A DNA stretch of 34,022 nt from assembly GCF_000520815.1 (NCBI RefSeq), contig NZ_ASRY01000214.1:1-34022 (forward strand), in the 5' to 3' direction. This DNA comes from Paenibacillus maysiensis. GTDB taxonomy: Bacteria; Bacillota; Bacilli; Paenibacillales; Paenibacillaceae. The translations under genes and the position numbers were made by a program. Shown here piece after piece: positions 16,497 through 23,685 of the stretch. The notes under the pieces were generated by a model. That model made no database searches and was not told the origin of the DNA. It saw only the letters and a program-made list of their open reading frames with translations. Each line of letters starts with the position of its first letter. The first letter of the stretch is position 1.

Positions 16497-17291
16497 TTAC
16501 TGCTGAATGTTTTGTTGTAAAAATGCCAAGATGGCATGTGCCAGTTGTTCCGGCGCTTCGAACAGACTCATATGACCAGCTTCAGGTATTGTGACCTGAG
16601 TGATCCCGGCCCGATCTGTTGTAAACGTCCGGGCGGGAGAAATCGCCTGATCCTGCTCACCCGCCACTAACAGAGTGGGCAAGGTGGAGGCCGACAGCAC
16701 GTCGCGGCGGTCTGAACGCTCACGCATGGCCAAAGATGTGCCTACGGCTCCTTGCGGCGGCGTTTTATAACCGATTTCTTTGACCTTGAGCACCTGATCC
16801 GACAAGGACTCTACGTGTTGTGGAGCAAAAAGTCCGGGAACGAGTCCATCTACAAATGCGGTGATTCCCTCTGTTTGAATGGTGGATACGGCCTTGTTCC
16901 GTTTTTCTTTTCCTTCCTCTGTATCCGCATAGGCGGTGGAGTGAATCAGCCCGAAGGCTGTAAGTCGCTCGGGATGGCGCTGTACCGCAGAAAGCGTCAA
17001 ATAGCCCCCGAGGGAATGACCGAACCAGGCAGCCTGTGGAATGTCCAGTTGCTCTTGAAGCTTAAGCACATCATTCGCCATTTGATCAATCGTGTAGGCT
17101 CCAAGCGGAGCATCGCTACGTCCATGACCACGCAAGTCCGGAACAATGCAGCGATAGCTTTGGGACAGCAATGGAACAACCTCATCCCAATAGGAAGAGC
17201 TTCCACAAAATCCGTGCAGCAGGATGATGGGCTCTCCTTTTCCCTGTTCGGCATAGCAGATTGTCGTTCCTTCACATAGTACCTTTTCCAT
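16497..17291 (-). CDS. Alpha/beta-fold hydrolase
   Basis: The 264-aa enzyme has a full catalytic set: nucleophile Ser93 in GHSLGG, acid Asp214 in GEQDQ, base His240 in EAGHMS, and the oxyanion segment LLHGFCG (24-30) with PDLRGHGRSD (51-60). These fit the epoxide hydrolase / esterase / haloperoxidase-like branch of the superfamily. The substrate cannot be inferred. AGAAGGG precedes the ATG by about six bases. It seems to be a single-gene unit with its own terminator, 86 bp downstream of yyaC. Confidence 0.88.
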   Translation of the reverse strand: MEKVLCEGTTICYAEQGKGEPIILLHGFCGSSSYWDEVVPLLSQSYRCIVPDLRGHGRSDAPLGAYTIDQMANDVLKLQEQLDIPQAAWFGHSLGGYLTLSAVQRHPERLTAFGLIHSTAYADTEEGKEKRNKAVSTIQTEGITAFVDGLVPGLFAPQHVESLSDQVLKVKEIGYKTPPQGAVGTSLAMRERSDRRDVLSASTLPTLLVAGEQDQAISPARTFTTDRAGITQVTIPEAGHMSLFEAPEQLAHAILAFLQQNIQQ

Positions 17292-17377
17292 GTGGAACCC
17301 TTCTTTCTCTGTATATAATCTTTTGGAGCGAATATATTATGATTAGAACATGCTGATGTATATTATTAAGCAGACCA

Positions 17378-17968
17378 TCAATATCTGAAACGGTAGCTCC
17401 CTGGAAATTCCTGCGAATCTGCTCTTAAACCAAACCCGCAAGCCGCAGCATGGGCTATATGTGTAGCCATCGTCATGACGAGATGCAGTGATGTCATTTG
17501 CAATGTCCAGTAGGGTTTGGGACTGCGCTCATTCACAATGGCAGCGACGCTGTAATCTCCGACAGACGGTAGGGCCAGGCCGACCGAACGTGCCGGAGTC
17601 AGCGGCTCACGGGCAACCAGAAACATCCCCGCCGAGCCTTGCTGTCCCAGACAAGCGTCGATGGCAATCACATGATGGTCCTGGGGAATACGCTCCAAAT
17701 ACGAAACCAAATGATCCGCGTCGCACGGCTCAGTCATGGTGCCGATCACGTGCGGAAAGCCCTGTTCCATAAGCATGGTGCCGACTAGCGGTCCCAGTGA
17801 ATCGCCCGACGAACGATCCGTGCCGATACAAACAAAGGTCAGCTTATTCACCTCATGCTGAGAATGAATTTCCCGAAAAAACGGTACGAGCCCTTCGCGA
17901 TCTGTTTTTTCCGCATGACTGTCTAAAGGAGAGCGCCCGGATACGGAAGCCCGATTATACAAAGACAC
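17378..17968 (-). CDS. yyaC: Sporulation protein YyaC (HybD/Gpr-like fold)
   Basis: The ~196-aa product matches the YyaC/DUF1256 family, whose fold relates to germination protease and hydrogenase-maturation proteases. Visible signatures are CIGTDRSSGDSLGPLVGTML and HVIAIDACLGQQGSAGMFLV, ending in a C-terminal GSYRFRY. It is found almost only in spore formers; in B. subtilis yyaC is expressed under forespore control, and its precise role is unclear. The frame is open to 18055, but AAGGAGG lies ten bases before the GTG at 17968, so I take that as the start. It is divergent from yfkK. Confidence 0.85.
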   Translation of the reverse strand: MSLYNRASVSGRSPLDSHAEKTDREGLVPFFREIHSQHEVNKLTFVCIGTDRSSGDSLGPLVGTMLMEQGFPHVIGTMTEPCDADHLVSYLERIPQDHHVIAIDACLGQQGSAGMFLVAREPLTPARSVGLALPSVGDYSVAAIVNERSPKPYWTLQMTSLHLVMTMATHIAHAAACGFGLRADSQEFPGSYRFRY

Positions 17969-17995
17969 CTTCGTCCATCCTCCTTGATCCGGCCG

Positions 17996-18024
17996 TTGAC
18001 CGATAATCTGACTTTCAGTACATT
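17996..18024 (+). promoter_or_regulatory. SigA-like promoter of yfkK
   Basis: Plus-strand -35 TTGACC (17996-18001), 17-bp spacer, -10 TACATT (18019-18024), about 60 bp before the yfkK start. Confidence 0.45.
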
Positions 18025-18088
18025 CTACAACAAAAACATGGTACAATACAGGCAACTTCCCCTGATATGAAAGGATGGAACATTAACG

Positions 18089-18316
18089 ATGGATTTGTCT
18101 GTACCGTCTCATGCCAACATTGAACATATGATTGAAGGCATCAAAACCAAGCTTCGTATGGCGAGTGGCGCTGCTATGCAGTCCTCCGCTTTCTCTCTGG
18201 AGCAATACGAGGATCTCCGTGATGTCTATGATATGGTGATGAACAAGCCTAATCTGAGTATTTCAGAAGTCGAGGCCATCGTTTCCGAGCTGGGCAGATT
18301 ACGTAACCCCTCCTGA
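18089..18316 (+). CDS. yfkK: UPF0435 / DUF1128 protein YfkK
   Basis: The 75-aa acidic helical protein matches the YfkK family along its length: NIEHMIEGIKTKLRMASGAAM, then YEDLRDVYDMVMNKPNLSISEVEAIVSELGRLR. The function is unknown. The ATG at 18089 follows a modest AAAGGA site. It is divergently oriented to yyaC and ends before a strong terminator. Confidence 0.88.
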   Translation: MDLSVPSHANIEHMIEGIKTKLRMASGAAMQSSAFSLEQYEDLRDVYDMVMNKPNLSISEVEAIVSELGRLRNPS

Positions 18317-18395
18317 TCAGAAGACGGATGCACACCGTTTAGCTTACTTATAGCCTATCGTCTTGGGTGACACTGTTCATGGTAGTGCCTCTTGT

Positions 18396-18457
18396 AAATA
18401 AAGCTCGTATCTCCGTTCGCATTAACAGACGCGTAACGGGATACGAGCTTTATTTTT
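18396..18457. terminator. Long bidirectional terminator after yfkK
   Basis: AAATAAAGCTCGTATC pairs with GATACGAGCTTTATTT, with an additional CCGTT/AACGG inner pairing, followed by TTTTT on the plus strand. It lies about 80 bp past the yfkK stop. It could also stop minus-strand transcripts from the remnant at 18491-18728. Confidence 0.88.
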
Positions 18458-18490
18458 ATCCATCTCTTATGCGTTTCTTCGCAGATGTCT

Positions 18491-18728
18491 TTAAGGCAAA
18501 TCCGCCAACACCAGTTCAGACACATCCTCATTACCTGTAGCTTGTAATTTTAAATGACAGCTTTTGTGGATTCGCAGCATCACCGGGTCCCAACTGAAAA
18601 TTGCCATCCTGGCAAGTAACCTCCACATGACAGAGCGGTGTTCCGGTCACGTTTTGCTCTCAAGTTCAATATTGGTTAAGTTTATAGTACGAAAAGATAA
18701 GTCTATGCACGAAGCCATAAGGAGGAGA
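18491..18728 (-). pseudogene. Possible frameshifted gene remnant
   Basis: No intact gene spans 18458-18738, but the minus strand carries protein-like sequence split over frames. One frame reads SCIDLSFRTINLTNIELESK and stops at TGA. A second (18531-18650) reads VTGTPLCHVEVTCQDGNFQL and continues to KLSFK. The first frame then resumes as LQATGNEDVSELVLADLP and stops at 18491. The switches coincide with AAAA runs (18652-18655 and 18548-18551). Adding one A at the first and removing one at the second would give one frame of about 75 aa. No good ribosome binding site is seen. I do not recognise the product; chance or a sequencing error are alternatives. Confidence 0.35.
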
Positions 18729-18738
18729 TTCCCTACAT

Positions 18739-19452
18739 ATGCTGTCCCAAGAACCTCAGCTATCCCGTTTTTTGCCATGCTATTTACGTCGCAGTCTGTA
18801 TGCGTCCATCGTCATGATTGCCGTTTTGCTTCTCATTGCCTACTCTGTTCGTTGGATCGGTACAGCTCCTTTTCTATATTGGGATGAACGCATTCAGGAT
18901 GTGGTCTTTCCAGACACAACGGATGCTCATCACAAGCTTCTGACTGTCGCTGTATTCATTACGTCTTTCGGTTCTTTCCGTGTATCGTTGCTGGTTGCTC
19001 TGGGTATTGCCGTCTGGTGCTGGGTATATCTCCGCTCGAAGGCTTATTCCTTTGCAGTAATAAGCAGCTTTACGGCGATGTGGGTGTTGAACACGCTCAT
19101 TAAAGAAGTTTTGCAACGGGATCGCCCATCACTTCAGCATTTGGTAGAAGTCGGCGGCTATAGTTTTCCCAGCGGGCACGCCATGATTTCCATGGGATTT
19201 TACGGCATGATTTTTGCCATTTGGGCGATAAAACGAAAAATTCATGAGCGCTCTATCTTCCTTCCCTGCGTTCTTGGCGCACTTTTGATTCTCCTGATCG
19301 GGCTAAGCCGTGTCTATCTGGGGGTTCATTTTCCAACCGACATAGCGGGTGGTTATATTGCCGGAATCATTTGGCTAGTGTTTACCGTTCCTGTTATCTA
19401 TTGGCGAGCACGTCTACCACGTTCTCTGCCTCCATCGACTCCCCGCCCGTAA
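18739..19452 (+). CDS. PAP2-family phosphatase (membrane)
   Basis: The 237-aa integral membrane protein has about six helices and all three PAP2 motifs: KEVLQRDRP (122-130), PSGH (144-147) and SRVYLGVHFPTD (190-201), whose His197 and Asp201 complete the catalytic site. Relatives dephosphorylate phosphatidic acid, phosphatidylglycerol phosphate or undecaprenyl pyrophosphate. The last seems plausible for a Firmicute, but this is not decided by sequence. GGAGG lies 13 bases before the ATG, somewhat far. It is the first gene of a plus-strand group that continues with small stress-type proteins. Confidence 0.88.
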   Translation: MLSQEPQLSRFLPCYLRRSLYASIVMIAVLLLIAYSVRWIGTAPFLYWDERIQDVVFPDTTDAHHKLLTVAVFITSFGSFRVSLLVALGIAVWCWVYLRSKAYSFAVISSFTAMWVLNTLIKEVLQRDRPSLQHLVEVGGYSFPSGHAMISMGFYGMIFAIWAIKRKIHERSIFLPCVLGALLILLIGLSRVYLGVHFPTDIAGGYIAGIIWLVFTVPVIYWRARLPRSLPPSTPRP

Positions 19453-19472
19453 GCGGTTCGAGACGGTTTCTT

Positions 19473-19498
19473 GTTTCACAGAGAGTCACGGCGTTTAT
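19473..19498 (+). promoter_or_regulatory. Weak SigB-like promoter before the GlsB/YtxH genes
   Basis: Plus-strand -35 GTTTCA (19473-19478), 14-bp spacer, -10 GTTTAT (19493-19498). The -35 and spacer equal those of the better SigB-like site at 31786-31811; the -10 matches GGGTAT at four of six positions. Confidence 0.35.
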
Positions 19499-19609
19499 AT
19501 ACGAAGTAAGCAAGACAATGCAGCACTCTAAACTCACCACTCAAAAAAAGCGTTATGATTCTGTTAGACAGACGTTTCTGTAAACTGAAGGATAAGGGGG
19601 GCGATCCTT

Positions 19610-19867
19610 GTGTGGGGAATTGTATTAAGTATTATAATGGCTATTATTATCGGATTGATTGGCGACGCGCTCGCTGGCCATGAAATGCCCGGAGGCATTG
19701 TGGGCTCTATGATCGCCGGATTTGCAGGAGCTTGGCTTGGTGCCACGCTGCTGGGAAACTGGGGTCCGGTCATCGGTGATTTTGCAGTCATTCCGGCCAT
19801 ACTCGGAACCGCATTATTTGTGTTCCTGCTCGGACTTGTGTCCAGGCTTTTAAGAAGGGCTACCTAA
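19610..19867 (+). CDS. GlsB/YeaQ/YmgE-family small membrane protein
   Basis: The 85-aa protein is three hydrophobic segments with glycine-rich turns: IIIGLIGDALAGHEMPGGIVGSMIAGFAGAWLGATLLG. This is the pattern of the transglycosylase-associated / YeaQ family, which despite the name has no enzymatic motif. Such genes are often stress-induced. The start is GTG with AAGGGGGG upstream. The 41-bp gap to the YtxH gene without a terminator suggests co-transcription. Confidence 0.88.
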   Translation: MWGIVLSIIMAIIIGLIGDALAGHEMPGGIVGSMIAGFAGAWLGATLLGNWGPVIGDFAVIPAILGTALFVFLLGLVSRLLRRAT

Positions 19868-19907
19868 CATTTATATATTTTTTATTCTATAAGAGGAGTG
19901 ATATGAC

Positions 19908-20312
19908 ATGAGTAACATTGATAATCAAGATACGGTAGGTAATACTTCAAGCTTTGCAAAGGGTTTATTCATCGGAGGTTTGATTGGTGCTGCGGCAGCC
20001 CTGCTGTTCGCGCCGAAACCAGGCCGCGATTTGCGCAGCGATTTGTCTGATAAAATTACAGTTGTTGCCGATAAAACAAAAGACGTTGCATCCGTAGTCA
20101 GCAACAAAGCAACGGATTTGGCCAAAACGGTTTCCACCAAAACAGAAGATGTAGCTAAAACTGTATCAGGTAGCAAAGACATTATTTTATCCAGCGTAGC
20201 CAGAGCTTCTGCCGATGTTGCTGATGAAGCAGTCAAGGCGGATCAAGAAATTATGGATGCAACGGCCCAAGCTGCCAAGGAAACGCAAAAACAATTAAAT
20301 ACGACTTCTTAA
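19908..20312 (+). CDS. YtxH-family general stress protein
   Basis: The 134-aa protein has the YtxH signature near the N-terminus: FAKGLFIGGLIGAAAALLFA followed by PKPGRDLRSDL (residues ~16-46), a single membrane segment then a conserved basic turn. The rest is an Ala/Lys/Thr-rich amphipathic helix of LEA-like composition (KTKDVASVVSNKATDLAKTV). In bacilli YtxH proteins belong to the general stress regulon; function is poorly defined. GAGGAG precedes the ATG by nine bases, and a good terminator follows. Confidence 0.9.
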   Translation: MSNIDNQDTVGNTSSFAKGLFIGGLIGAAAALLFAPKPGRDLRSDLSDKITVVADKTKDVASVVSNKATDLAKTVSTKTEDVAKTVSGSKDIILSSVARASADVADEAVKADQEIMDATAQAAKETQKQLNTTS

Positions 20313-20359
20313 TGACAGGGAATTCTGTGTACAACAAGAATAGACCTAAAAACACTGAA

Positions 20360-20390
20360 CAGCCAGCATGCACCAAGCTGGCTGTTTTTT
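20360..20390 (+). terminator. Rho-independent terminator after ytxH-like gene
   Basis: CAGCCAGC / GCTGGCTG hairpin followed by TTTTTT, placed 48 bp after the YtxH stop. Confidence 0.9.
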
Positions 20391-20415
20391 AGATGACAGA
20401 AAGGCAGGGATGACG

Positions 20416-20823
20416 ATGAGCAAGCCAAACTCGTATGGAGATGACCTTAGCGTAAACAACAAACGGACCTTTCATCCCCGGCAGGGTCAGGATGAACTCA
20501 GGGATTTCGACGTGAATGAGCACCCTTTTGAACTGCGTCATGAAGTGAAGCGGCTTAATAAGCGCTTAGATCAAATAGCCGACATGCTGGAAAAAGTAGA
20601 ATTTCGCGATGTACTAGAGACCTATTCCAATCCCAAAAAAAGAATCATCAGTAACCTGACCGCAGGCATTGCAAGGGGTCTTGGTCTTACGCTGGGTACG
20701 GTCGTCATACTCGCGCTGCTCGCTTGGCTGCTCAGCTTCCTTGTACAACTGAATCTTCCGATCATCGGAGATTTCATTGCCGAGCTGCTAAGCTATATCA
20801 AAATGAGCCAAGGCGGAAATTAG
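20416..20823 (+). CDS. DUF5665 membrane protein
   Basis: The 135-aa product has a hydrophilic N-terminal third, a short helix VKRLNKRLDQIADMLEK, the motif NPKKRIISNLTAGIARGLGLTLGTVV, and one or two C-terminal membrane segments ending in LPIIGDFIAELL. This is the DUF5665 pattern of Firmicutes; the function is unknown. A longer frame begins inside the preceding terminator. I take the ATG at 20416, after GGCAGGG; the ATG two codons earlier is an alternative. It is followed by its own hairpin. Confidence 0.82.
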   Translation: MSKPNSYGDDLSVNNKRTFHPRQGQDELRDFDVNEHPFELRHEVKRLNKRLDQIADMLEKVEFRDVLETYSNPKKRIISNLTAGIARGLGLTLGTVVILALLAWLLSFLVQLNLPIIGDFIAELLSYIKMSQGGN

Positions 20824-20830
20824 ACAGCAG

Positions 20831-20889
20831 ACGATCCATAGTAACCGGAGGTTCGTGCGTACACGCAACCCATTACCATGGATCGTTTT
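20831..20889 (+). terminator. Probable terminator after the DUF5665 gene
   Basis: ACGATCCAT-x-GTAA pairs with TTAC-x-ATGGATCGT and is followed by TTTT. It contains an inner CGTG/CACG stem and lies between convergent genes (DUF5665 plus, corA minus). The short T run makes it weaker than its neighbours. Confidence 0.6.
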
Positions 20890-20914
20890 GATCTGTACAT
20901 TTTGGATGACTGCG

Positions 20915-21883
20915 CTAGAGCTTGTTGCGCTTGTTAGCTTTCAGCAAATCTCCTGTCCATCCCTTCATCATCAGCCAGCCGTACATCCCCACCATACTTA
21001 ACAGGGTCGCCGTAATCACGGCCGTAAAACCCCAGCCTGTTTTGATCCAGGGCAGATTCTCGAAGTTCATGCCCCAAATGGCGCCCACTACGGTTGCAGG
21101 CGTAAATACAGCCGTTACAATGGTGAGCGTCTTCGTAATCTCATTGCCCCTAAATGCAGAAATCGCATCGTCAATGAAGATCAGCGTGTCAATTTCCTTT
21201 TCATAATGCCGGAACAGCCCTTCCATTCGATTGACACGGTGAAGCAGTTGCTTGAAAAAGCGATTTCCCTCCAGCTCATCAAGATACGCCTCCCGGGAAG
21301 CCGTCACCAGCTCTGAAAAAGGAATGAACATATTGCTCCAATACAGCAGCTCAAAACGCGCATTCAATATAGAATCCATCAGCGTGCGGGCATTTCCTTT
21401 CTCCATACCCTCTTCCAGTTTTCTCAAGTTAATCTCGAATTTGTCCATCCCTGTATGAAAATAATGAAGAACGGCCCTTGCCAGTACAAACATGCCATCA
21501 GCTGCACTTTCACATCGGTCGAGCATTTTTTGACGTTCAACCGTGTGCATGATTTCGCGGGTATTCTGATCCAGGTTTAAGGTTACTAATTTCTGGTCCA
21601 GCACGAGAAAATAGAACTTGTTACAATCGCGTTGACTGTCGATTTCCTCCTGAATGGAATAGATTAGCGAGCCGCATATCAAAGGTTGATCGCCATCCGG
21701 AAAGCGTACAGAAATAAAACTGGACGGGATATCCTCTACCTTGTCCAGCCATTCCCGAGCGTCCGGGAGCTTATCCTTTAACTCTTGTATGACGGGGGAC
21801 TGCCAGCCTGTAGCGCTGATGTCCCACCATTCCCACCCTCCGCGAAAGGAGGAAATCTGTTCAAATGCTGTCGTGGATTTCAC
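20915..21883 (-). CDS. corA: CorA-family magnesium/divalent cation transporter
   Basis: The 322-aa protein has a long N-terminal cytoplasmic domain and two C-terminal membrane helices. The GMN selectivity motif (271-273, in VVGAIWGMNFENLPW) ends the first helix, as in all CorA channels. The tail is basic (KANKRNKL). It forms pentameric channels for Mg2+, or possibly Co2+ or Ni2+. The start is GTG with GGGGAGGAAG upstream. It follows sigB in the same direction, but a strong terminator separates them. I see no clear promoter in the short gap, so limited read-through from sigB is possible. Confidence 0.92.
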   Translation of the reverse strand: MKSTTAFEQISSFRGGWEWWDISATGWQSPVIQELKDKLPDAREWLDKVEDIPSSFISVRFPDGDQPLICGSLIYSIQEEIDSQRDCNKFYFLVLDQKLVTLNLDQNTREIMHTVERQKMLDRCESAADGMFVLARAVLHYFHTGMDKFEINLRKLEEGMEKGNARTLMDSILNARFELLYWSNMFIPFSELVTASREAYLDELEGNRFFKQLLHRVNRMEGLFRHYEKEIDTLIFIDDAISAFRGNEITKTLTIVTAVFTPATVVGAIWGMNFENLPWIKTGWGFTAVITATLLSMVGMYGWLMMKGWTGDLLKANKRNKL

Positions 21884-21907
21884 ACTTCCTCCCCCTCCTT
21901 TTCCGCT

Positions 21908-21948
21908 TTAAAAAAGGACACGCTTCCCCGATGGAATGGCGTGTCCTT
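21908..21948 (-). terminator. Rho-independent terminator of rsbVW-sigB
   Basis: On the minus strand AAGGACACGC pairs perfectly with GCGTGTCCTT and is followed by a T run (complement of 21910-21915). It lies 46 bp after the sigB stop. Confidence 0.9.
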
Positions 21949-21993
21949 ATTATGTGACGTCCAGTAATTGAAACCATGAAGGCTGTCCTCCTC

Positions 21994-22767
21994 TCATGAA
22001 ATAGAGGAATTAGACATAATCTGCTTCAACTTTTCCGTTGCCCGTTTCTGAATACGGGAAACGCTCATCTGCGATACGCCCAAGGTCTGCGCAATCGCAC
22101 GTTGAGATTGACCATCCTGAAATGCCAGAAGAAGCACCTTCTGTTCCTGCTCTTTCAGTTGGCTTAAAGCTTGCTGTAAATCCATTCGTTTTTCCACAGT
22201 GTCGTAGTCGTTGGCATCTGAGCTGATAAGCTCGCCTAACGTAGCCGCACTCTCCTCCTGGGATAAAGGGGAGTCCAGTGACACATAATGGTAGCACTCA
22301 CGGCCTGCAAGCACTTCGATCGTTTCCTCCACGGTAAGGTCCAAATACTCCGCAATCTCGTTCACATTCGGCGAACGTTCCAGTTTACCGGTCAGTTCGT
22401 CGATGGCATGCTGAACGAGCGCACCCTTTTCCTTGATGCGGCGGGGGACCTGAATGTACCAGGATTTGTCGCGTAAATAATTTTTCATATGTCCCAGCAT
22501 GCTTTTCATAGCATACGGTTCAAAGGGGATACCCAAGCTGATATCGTATTGCTGAAGCAGACGTATCAAAGCCATCTGACCGGTCTGATATAAATCCTCG
22601 TATAAGTCCGGGCGGTTACGGGAGATTTTCCCGGCAGCCATCTTGACCATTGGCTCATACTTGCGGATCAGCACGGTAGCAATCTCGTTATCTTTGGTTT
22701 GCTGGTACTCCCAGATTAGACCAACGGCTTCATCCATCGACTCCGGGGGAGTTACCTTATCATTCAT
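21994..22767 (-). CDS. sigB: General stress sigma factor SigB
   Basis: The 257-aa product is a group 3 sigma factor of the SigB/SigF/SigG type. Region 2 contains YEDLYQTGQMALIRLLQQYD and a core-binding region ending MKNYLRDKSWYIQVPRRIKE. The IQVPRRIKE segment matches SigB better than SigF. The helix-turn-helix of region 4.2 is QRAIAQTLGVSQMSVSRIQKRATEKL. One oddity is SMLGHMKNYLRD where B. subtilis SigB has TIIGEIKRFLRD. It overlaps rsbW by four bases (ATGA), the usual coupling of sigma and anti-sigma genes. A SigB-like promoter in front of rsbV suggests positive autoregulation. A strong terminator follows. Confidence 0.93.
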   Translation of the reverse strand: MNDKVTPPESMDEAVGLIWEYQQTKDNEIATVLIRKYEPMVKMAAGKISRNRPDLYEDLYQTGQMALIRLLQQYDISLGIPFEPYAMKSMLGHMKNYLRDKSWYIQVPRRIKEKGALVQHAIDELTGKLERSPNVNEIAEYLDLTVEETIEVLAGRECYHYVSLDSPLSQEESAATLGELISSDANDYDTVEKRMDLQQALSQLKEQEQKVLLLAFQDGQSQRAIAQTLGVSQMSVSRIQKRATEKLKQIMSNSSIS

Positions 22768-23216
22768 ACTTTTTCCTCGCTTCTGACCAGACGCTTTACA
22801 AGCACGACTTCCGTGCCTTTTCCAGTCTCATTCAAGATATGGACATCGTCCATAAGCGCCTGCATGAGATAGAAGCCTAGTCCGCCTACCTGTGCATCAT
22901 TCAGCTCTTTGTCATGCAAGGATGTAAGACGGGACGGGTTCTCCACGCGTTCAAAGCTCTCCCCTTCATCTTTGACACGGATGGACAACGAAGCTTCGTC
23001 AAATTCGAATGTTACTTCCACCACTCCACCCTCATGACCGTAAGCATAAAGAACAGAGTTATTACAGGCTTCAGATACAGCCACTTTCATGTCTTCTATA
23101 TCCTCGTAAGAGAATCCCATTTTCGCGGCAATTCCGTATAAATTTAATCTTACAATATCGACAAAGTCAGCAGTTGCCGGCAAATTAAGAACTACTTTTT
23201 GAATTTGAGCATTCAT
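22764..23216 (-). CDS. rsbW: Anti-sigma factor and serine kinase RsbW
   Basis: The 150-aa protein is a GHKL-family serine kinase. The N box reads DMKVAVSEACNNSVLYAYG, the G1 region VKDEGESFERV, and the G2 region VGGLGFYLMQALMDDV. By family knowledge it binds SigB to keep it inactive and phosphorylates RsbV; dephosphorylated RsbV sequesters RsbW. The gene lies between rsbV (18-bp gap) and sigB (four-base overlap). Its size is usual for RsbW, and SpoIIAB is the nearest alternative. The neighbouring sigma factor and PP2C regulators favour RsbW. Confidence 0.93.
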   Translation of the reverse strand: MNAQIQKVVLNLPATADFVDIVRLNLYGIAAKMGFSYEDIEDMKVAVSEACNNSVLYAYGHEGGVVEVTFEFDEASLSIRVKDEGESFERVENPSRLTSLHDKELNDAQVGGLGFYLMQALMDDVHILNETGKGTEVVLVKRLVRSEEKV

Positions 23217-23234
23217 TTCTTTTTCTTTCCTTTC

Positions 23235-23573
23235 CTATTGGGAATTCTCCTGGGGGACAAAGAATTTGGCAATACCGGTCATATCGAACAGCTTTTGAAT
23301 TTGAGGTGGTATCTCCTGAACGGCAAACCGGGACTCCATCCCATGCCTTGCCTTTAAAATAGATAACAAAATACCAATACCTGTACTGTCAATGTATTTA
23401 AGCTCTTTTAAGTTAATAATCAAGTCCTGGCCGGATTCCCCCACCAAAGGCTCCATCACCAAACGAAAATCAGGTGCCACCGAAAGATCCAGCTCTCCGC
23501 TAAGATAAACGGTATTTACGCCATCGCTTGTTTCTGTAATCGCATTGAACTTCTCATTTTTATTTGTATTCAT
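23235..23573 (-). CDS. rsbV: Anti-anti-sigma factor RsbV
   Basis: The 112-aa STAS-domain protein has the conserved phosphorylation loop YIDSTGIGILLSIL; Ser63 is the expected site of RsbW phosphorylation. The beginning GVNTVYLSGELDLSVAP is the usual first beta strand and helix. When the PP2C phosphatase upstream removes the phosphate, RsbV binds RsbW and frees SigB. It is the first gene of rsbV-rsbW-sigB and has a SigB-like promoter immediately upstream in addition to possible read-through from the kinase gene. Confidence 0.93.
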   Translation of the reverse strand: MNTNKNEKFNAITETSDGVNTVYLSGELDLSVAPDFRLVMEPLVGESGQDLIINLKELKYIDSTGIGILLSILKARHGMESRFAVQEIPPQIQKLFDMTGIAKFFVPQENSQ

Positions 23574-23609
23574 AGGTCTACTCTCCCAAAAAAAGATTTC
23601 CTTACATAC

Positions 23610-23635
23610 TAACCCATTATACGAGCGCTTGAATC
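23610..23635 (-). promoter_or_regulatory. SigB-like promoter of rsbVW-sigB
   Basis: Minus-strand -35 GATTCA (23630-23635), 14-bp spacer, -10 GGGTTA (23610-23615), compared with the known consensus GTTTAA-N12-14-GGGTAT. A TATAAT sequence lies within the spacer but has no -35 partner, so SigA use is less well supported. Confidence 0.55.
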
Positions 23636-23685
23636 ACCGTAGGATGCTTTCCATAACTTCCAAAGTTTACCAACTACACATCAGG

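Noticed and set aside
22764..23573. Reading of the rsbV-rsbW-sigB genes as spoIIAA-spoIIAB-sigF
   Set aside because: Gene sizes are similar, but the sigma factor carries the SigB-type IQVPRRIKE segment, and the flanking PP2C, kinase and general-stress genes fit SigB.
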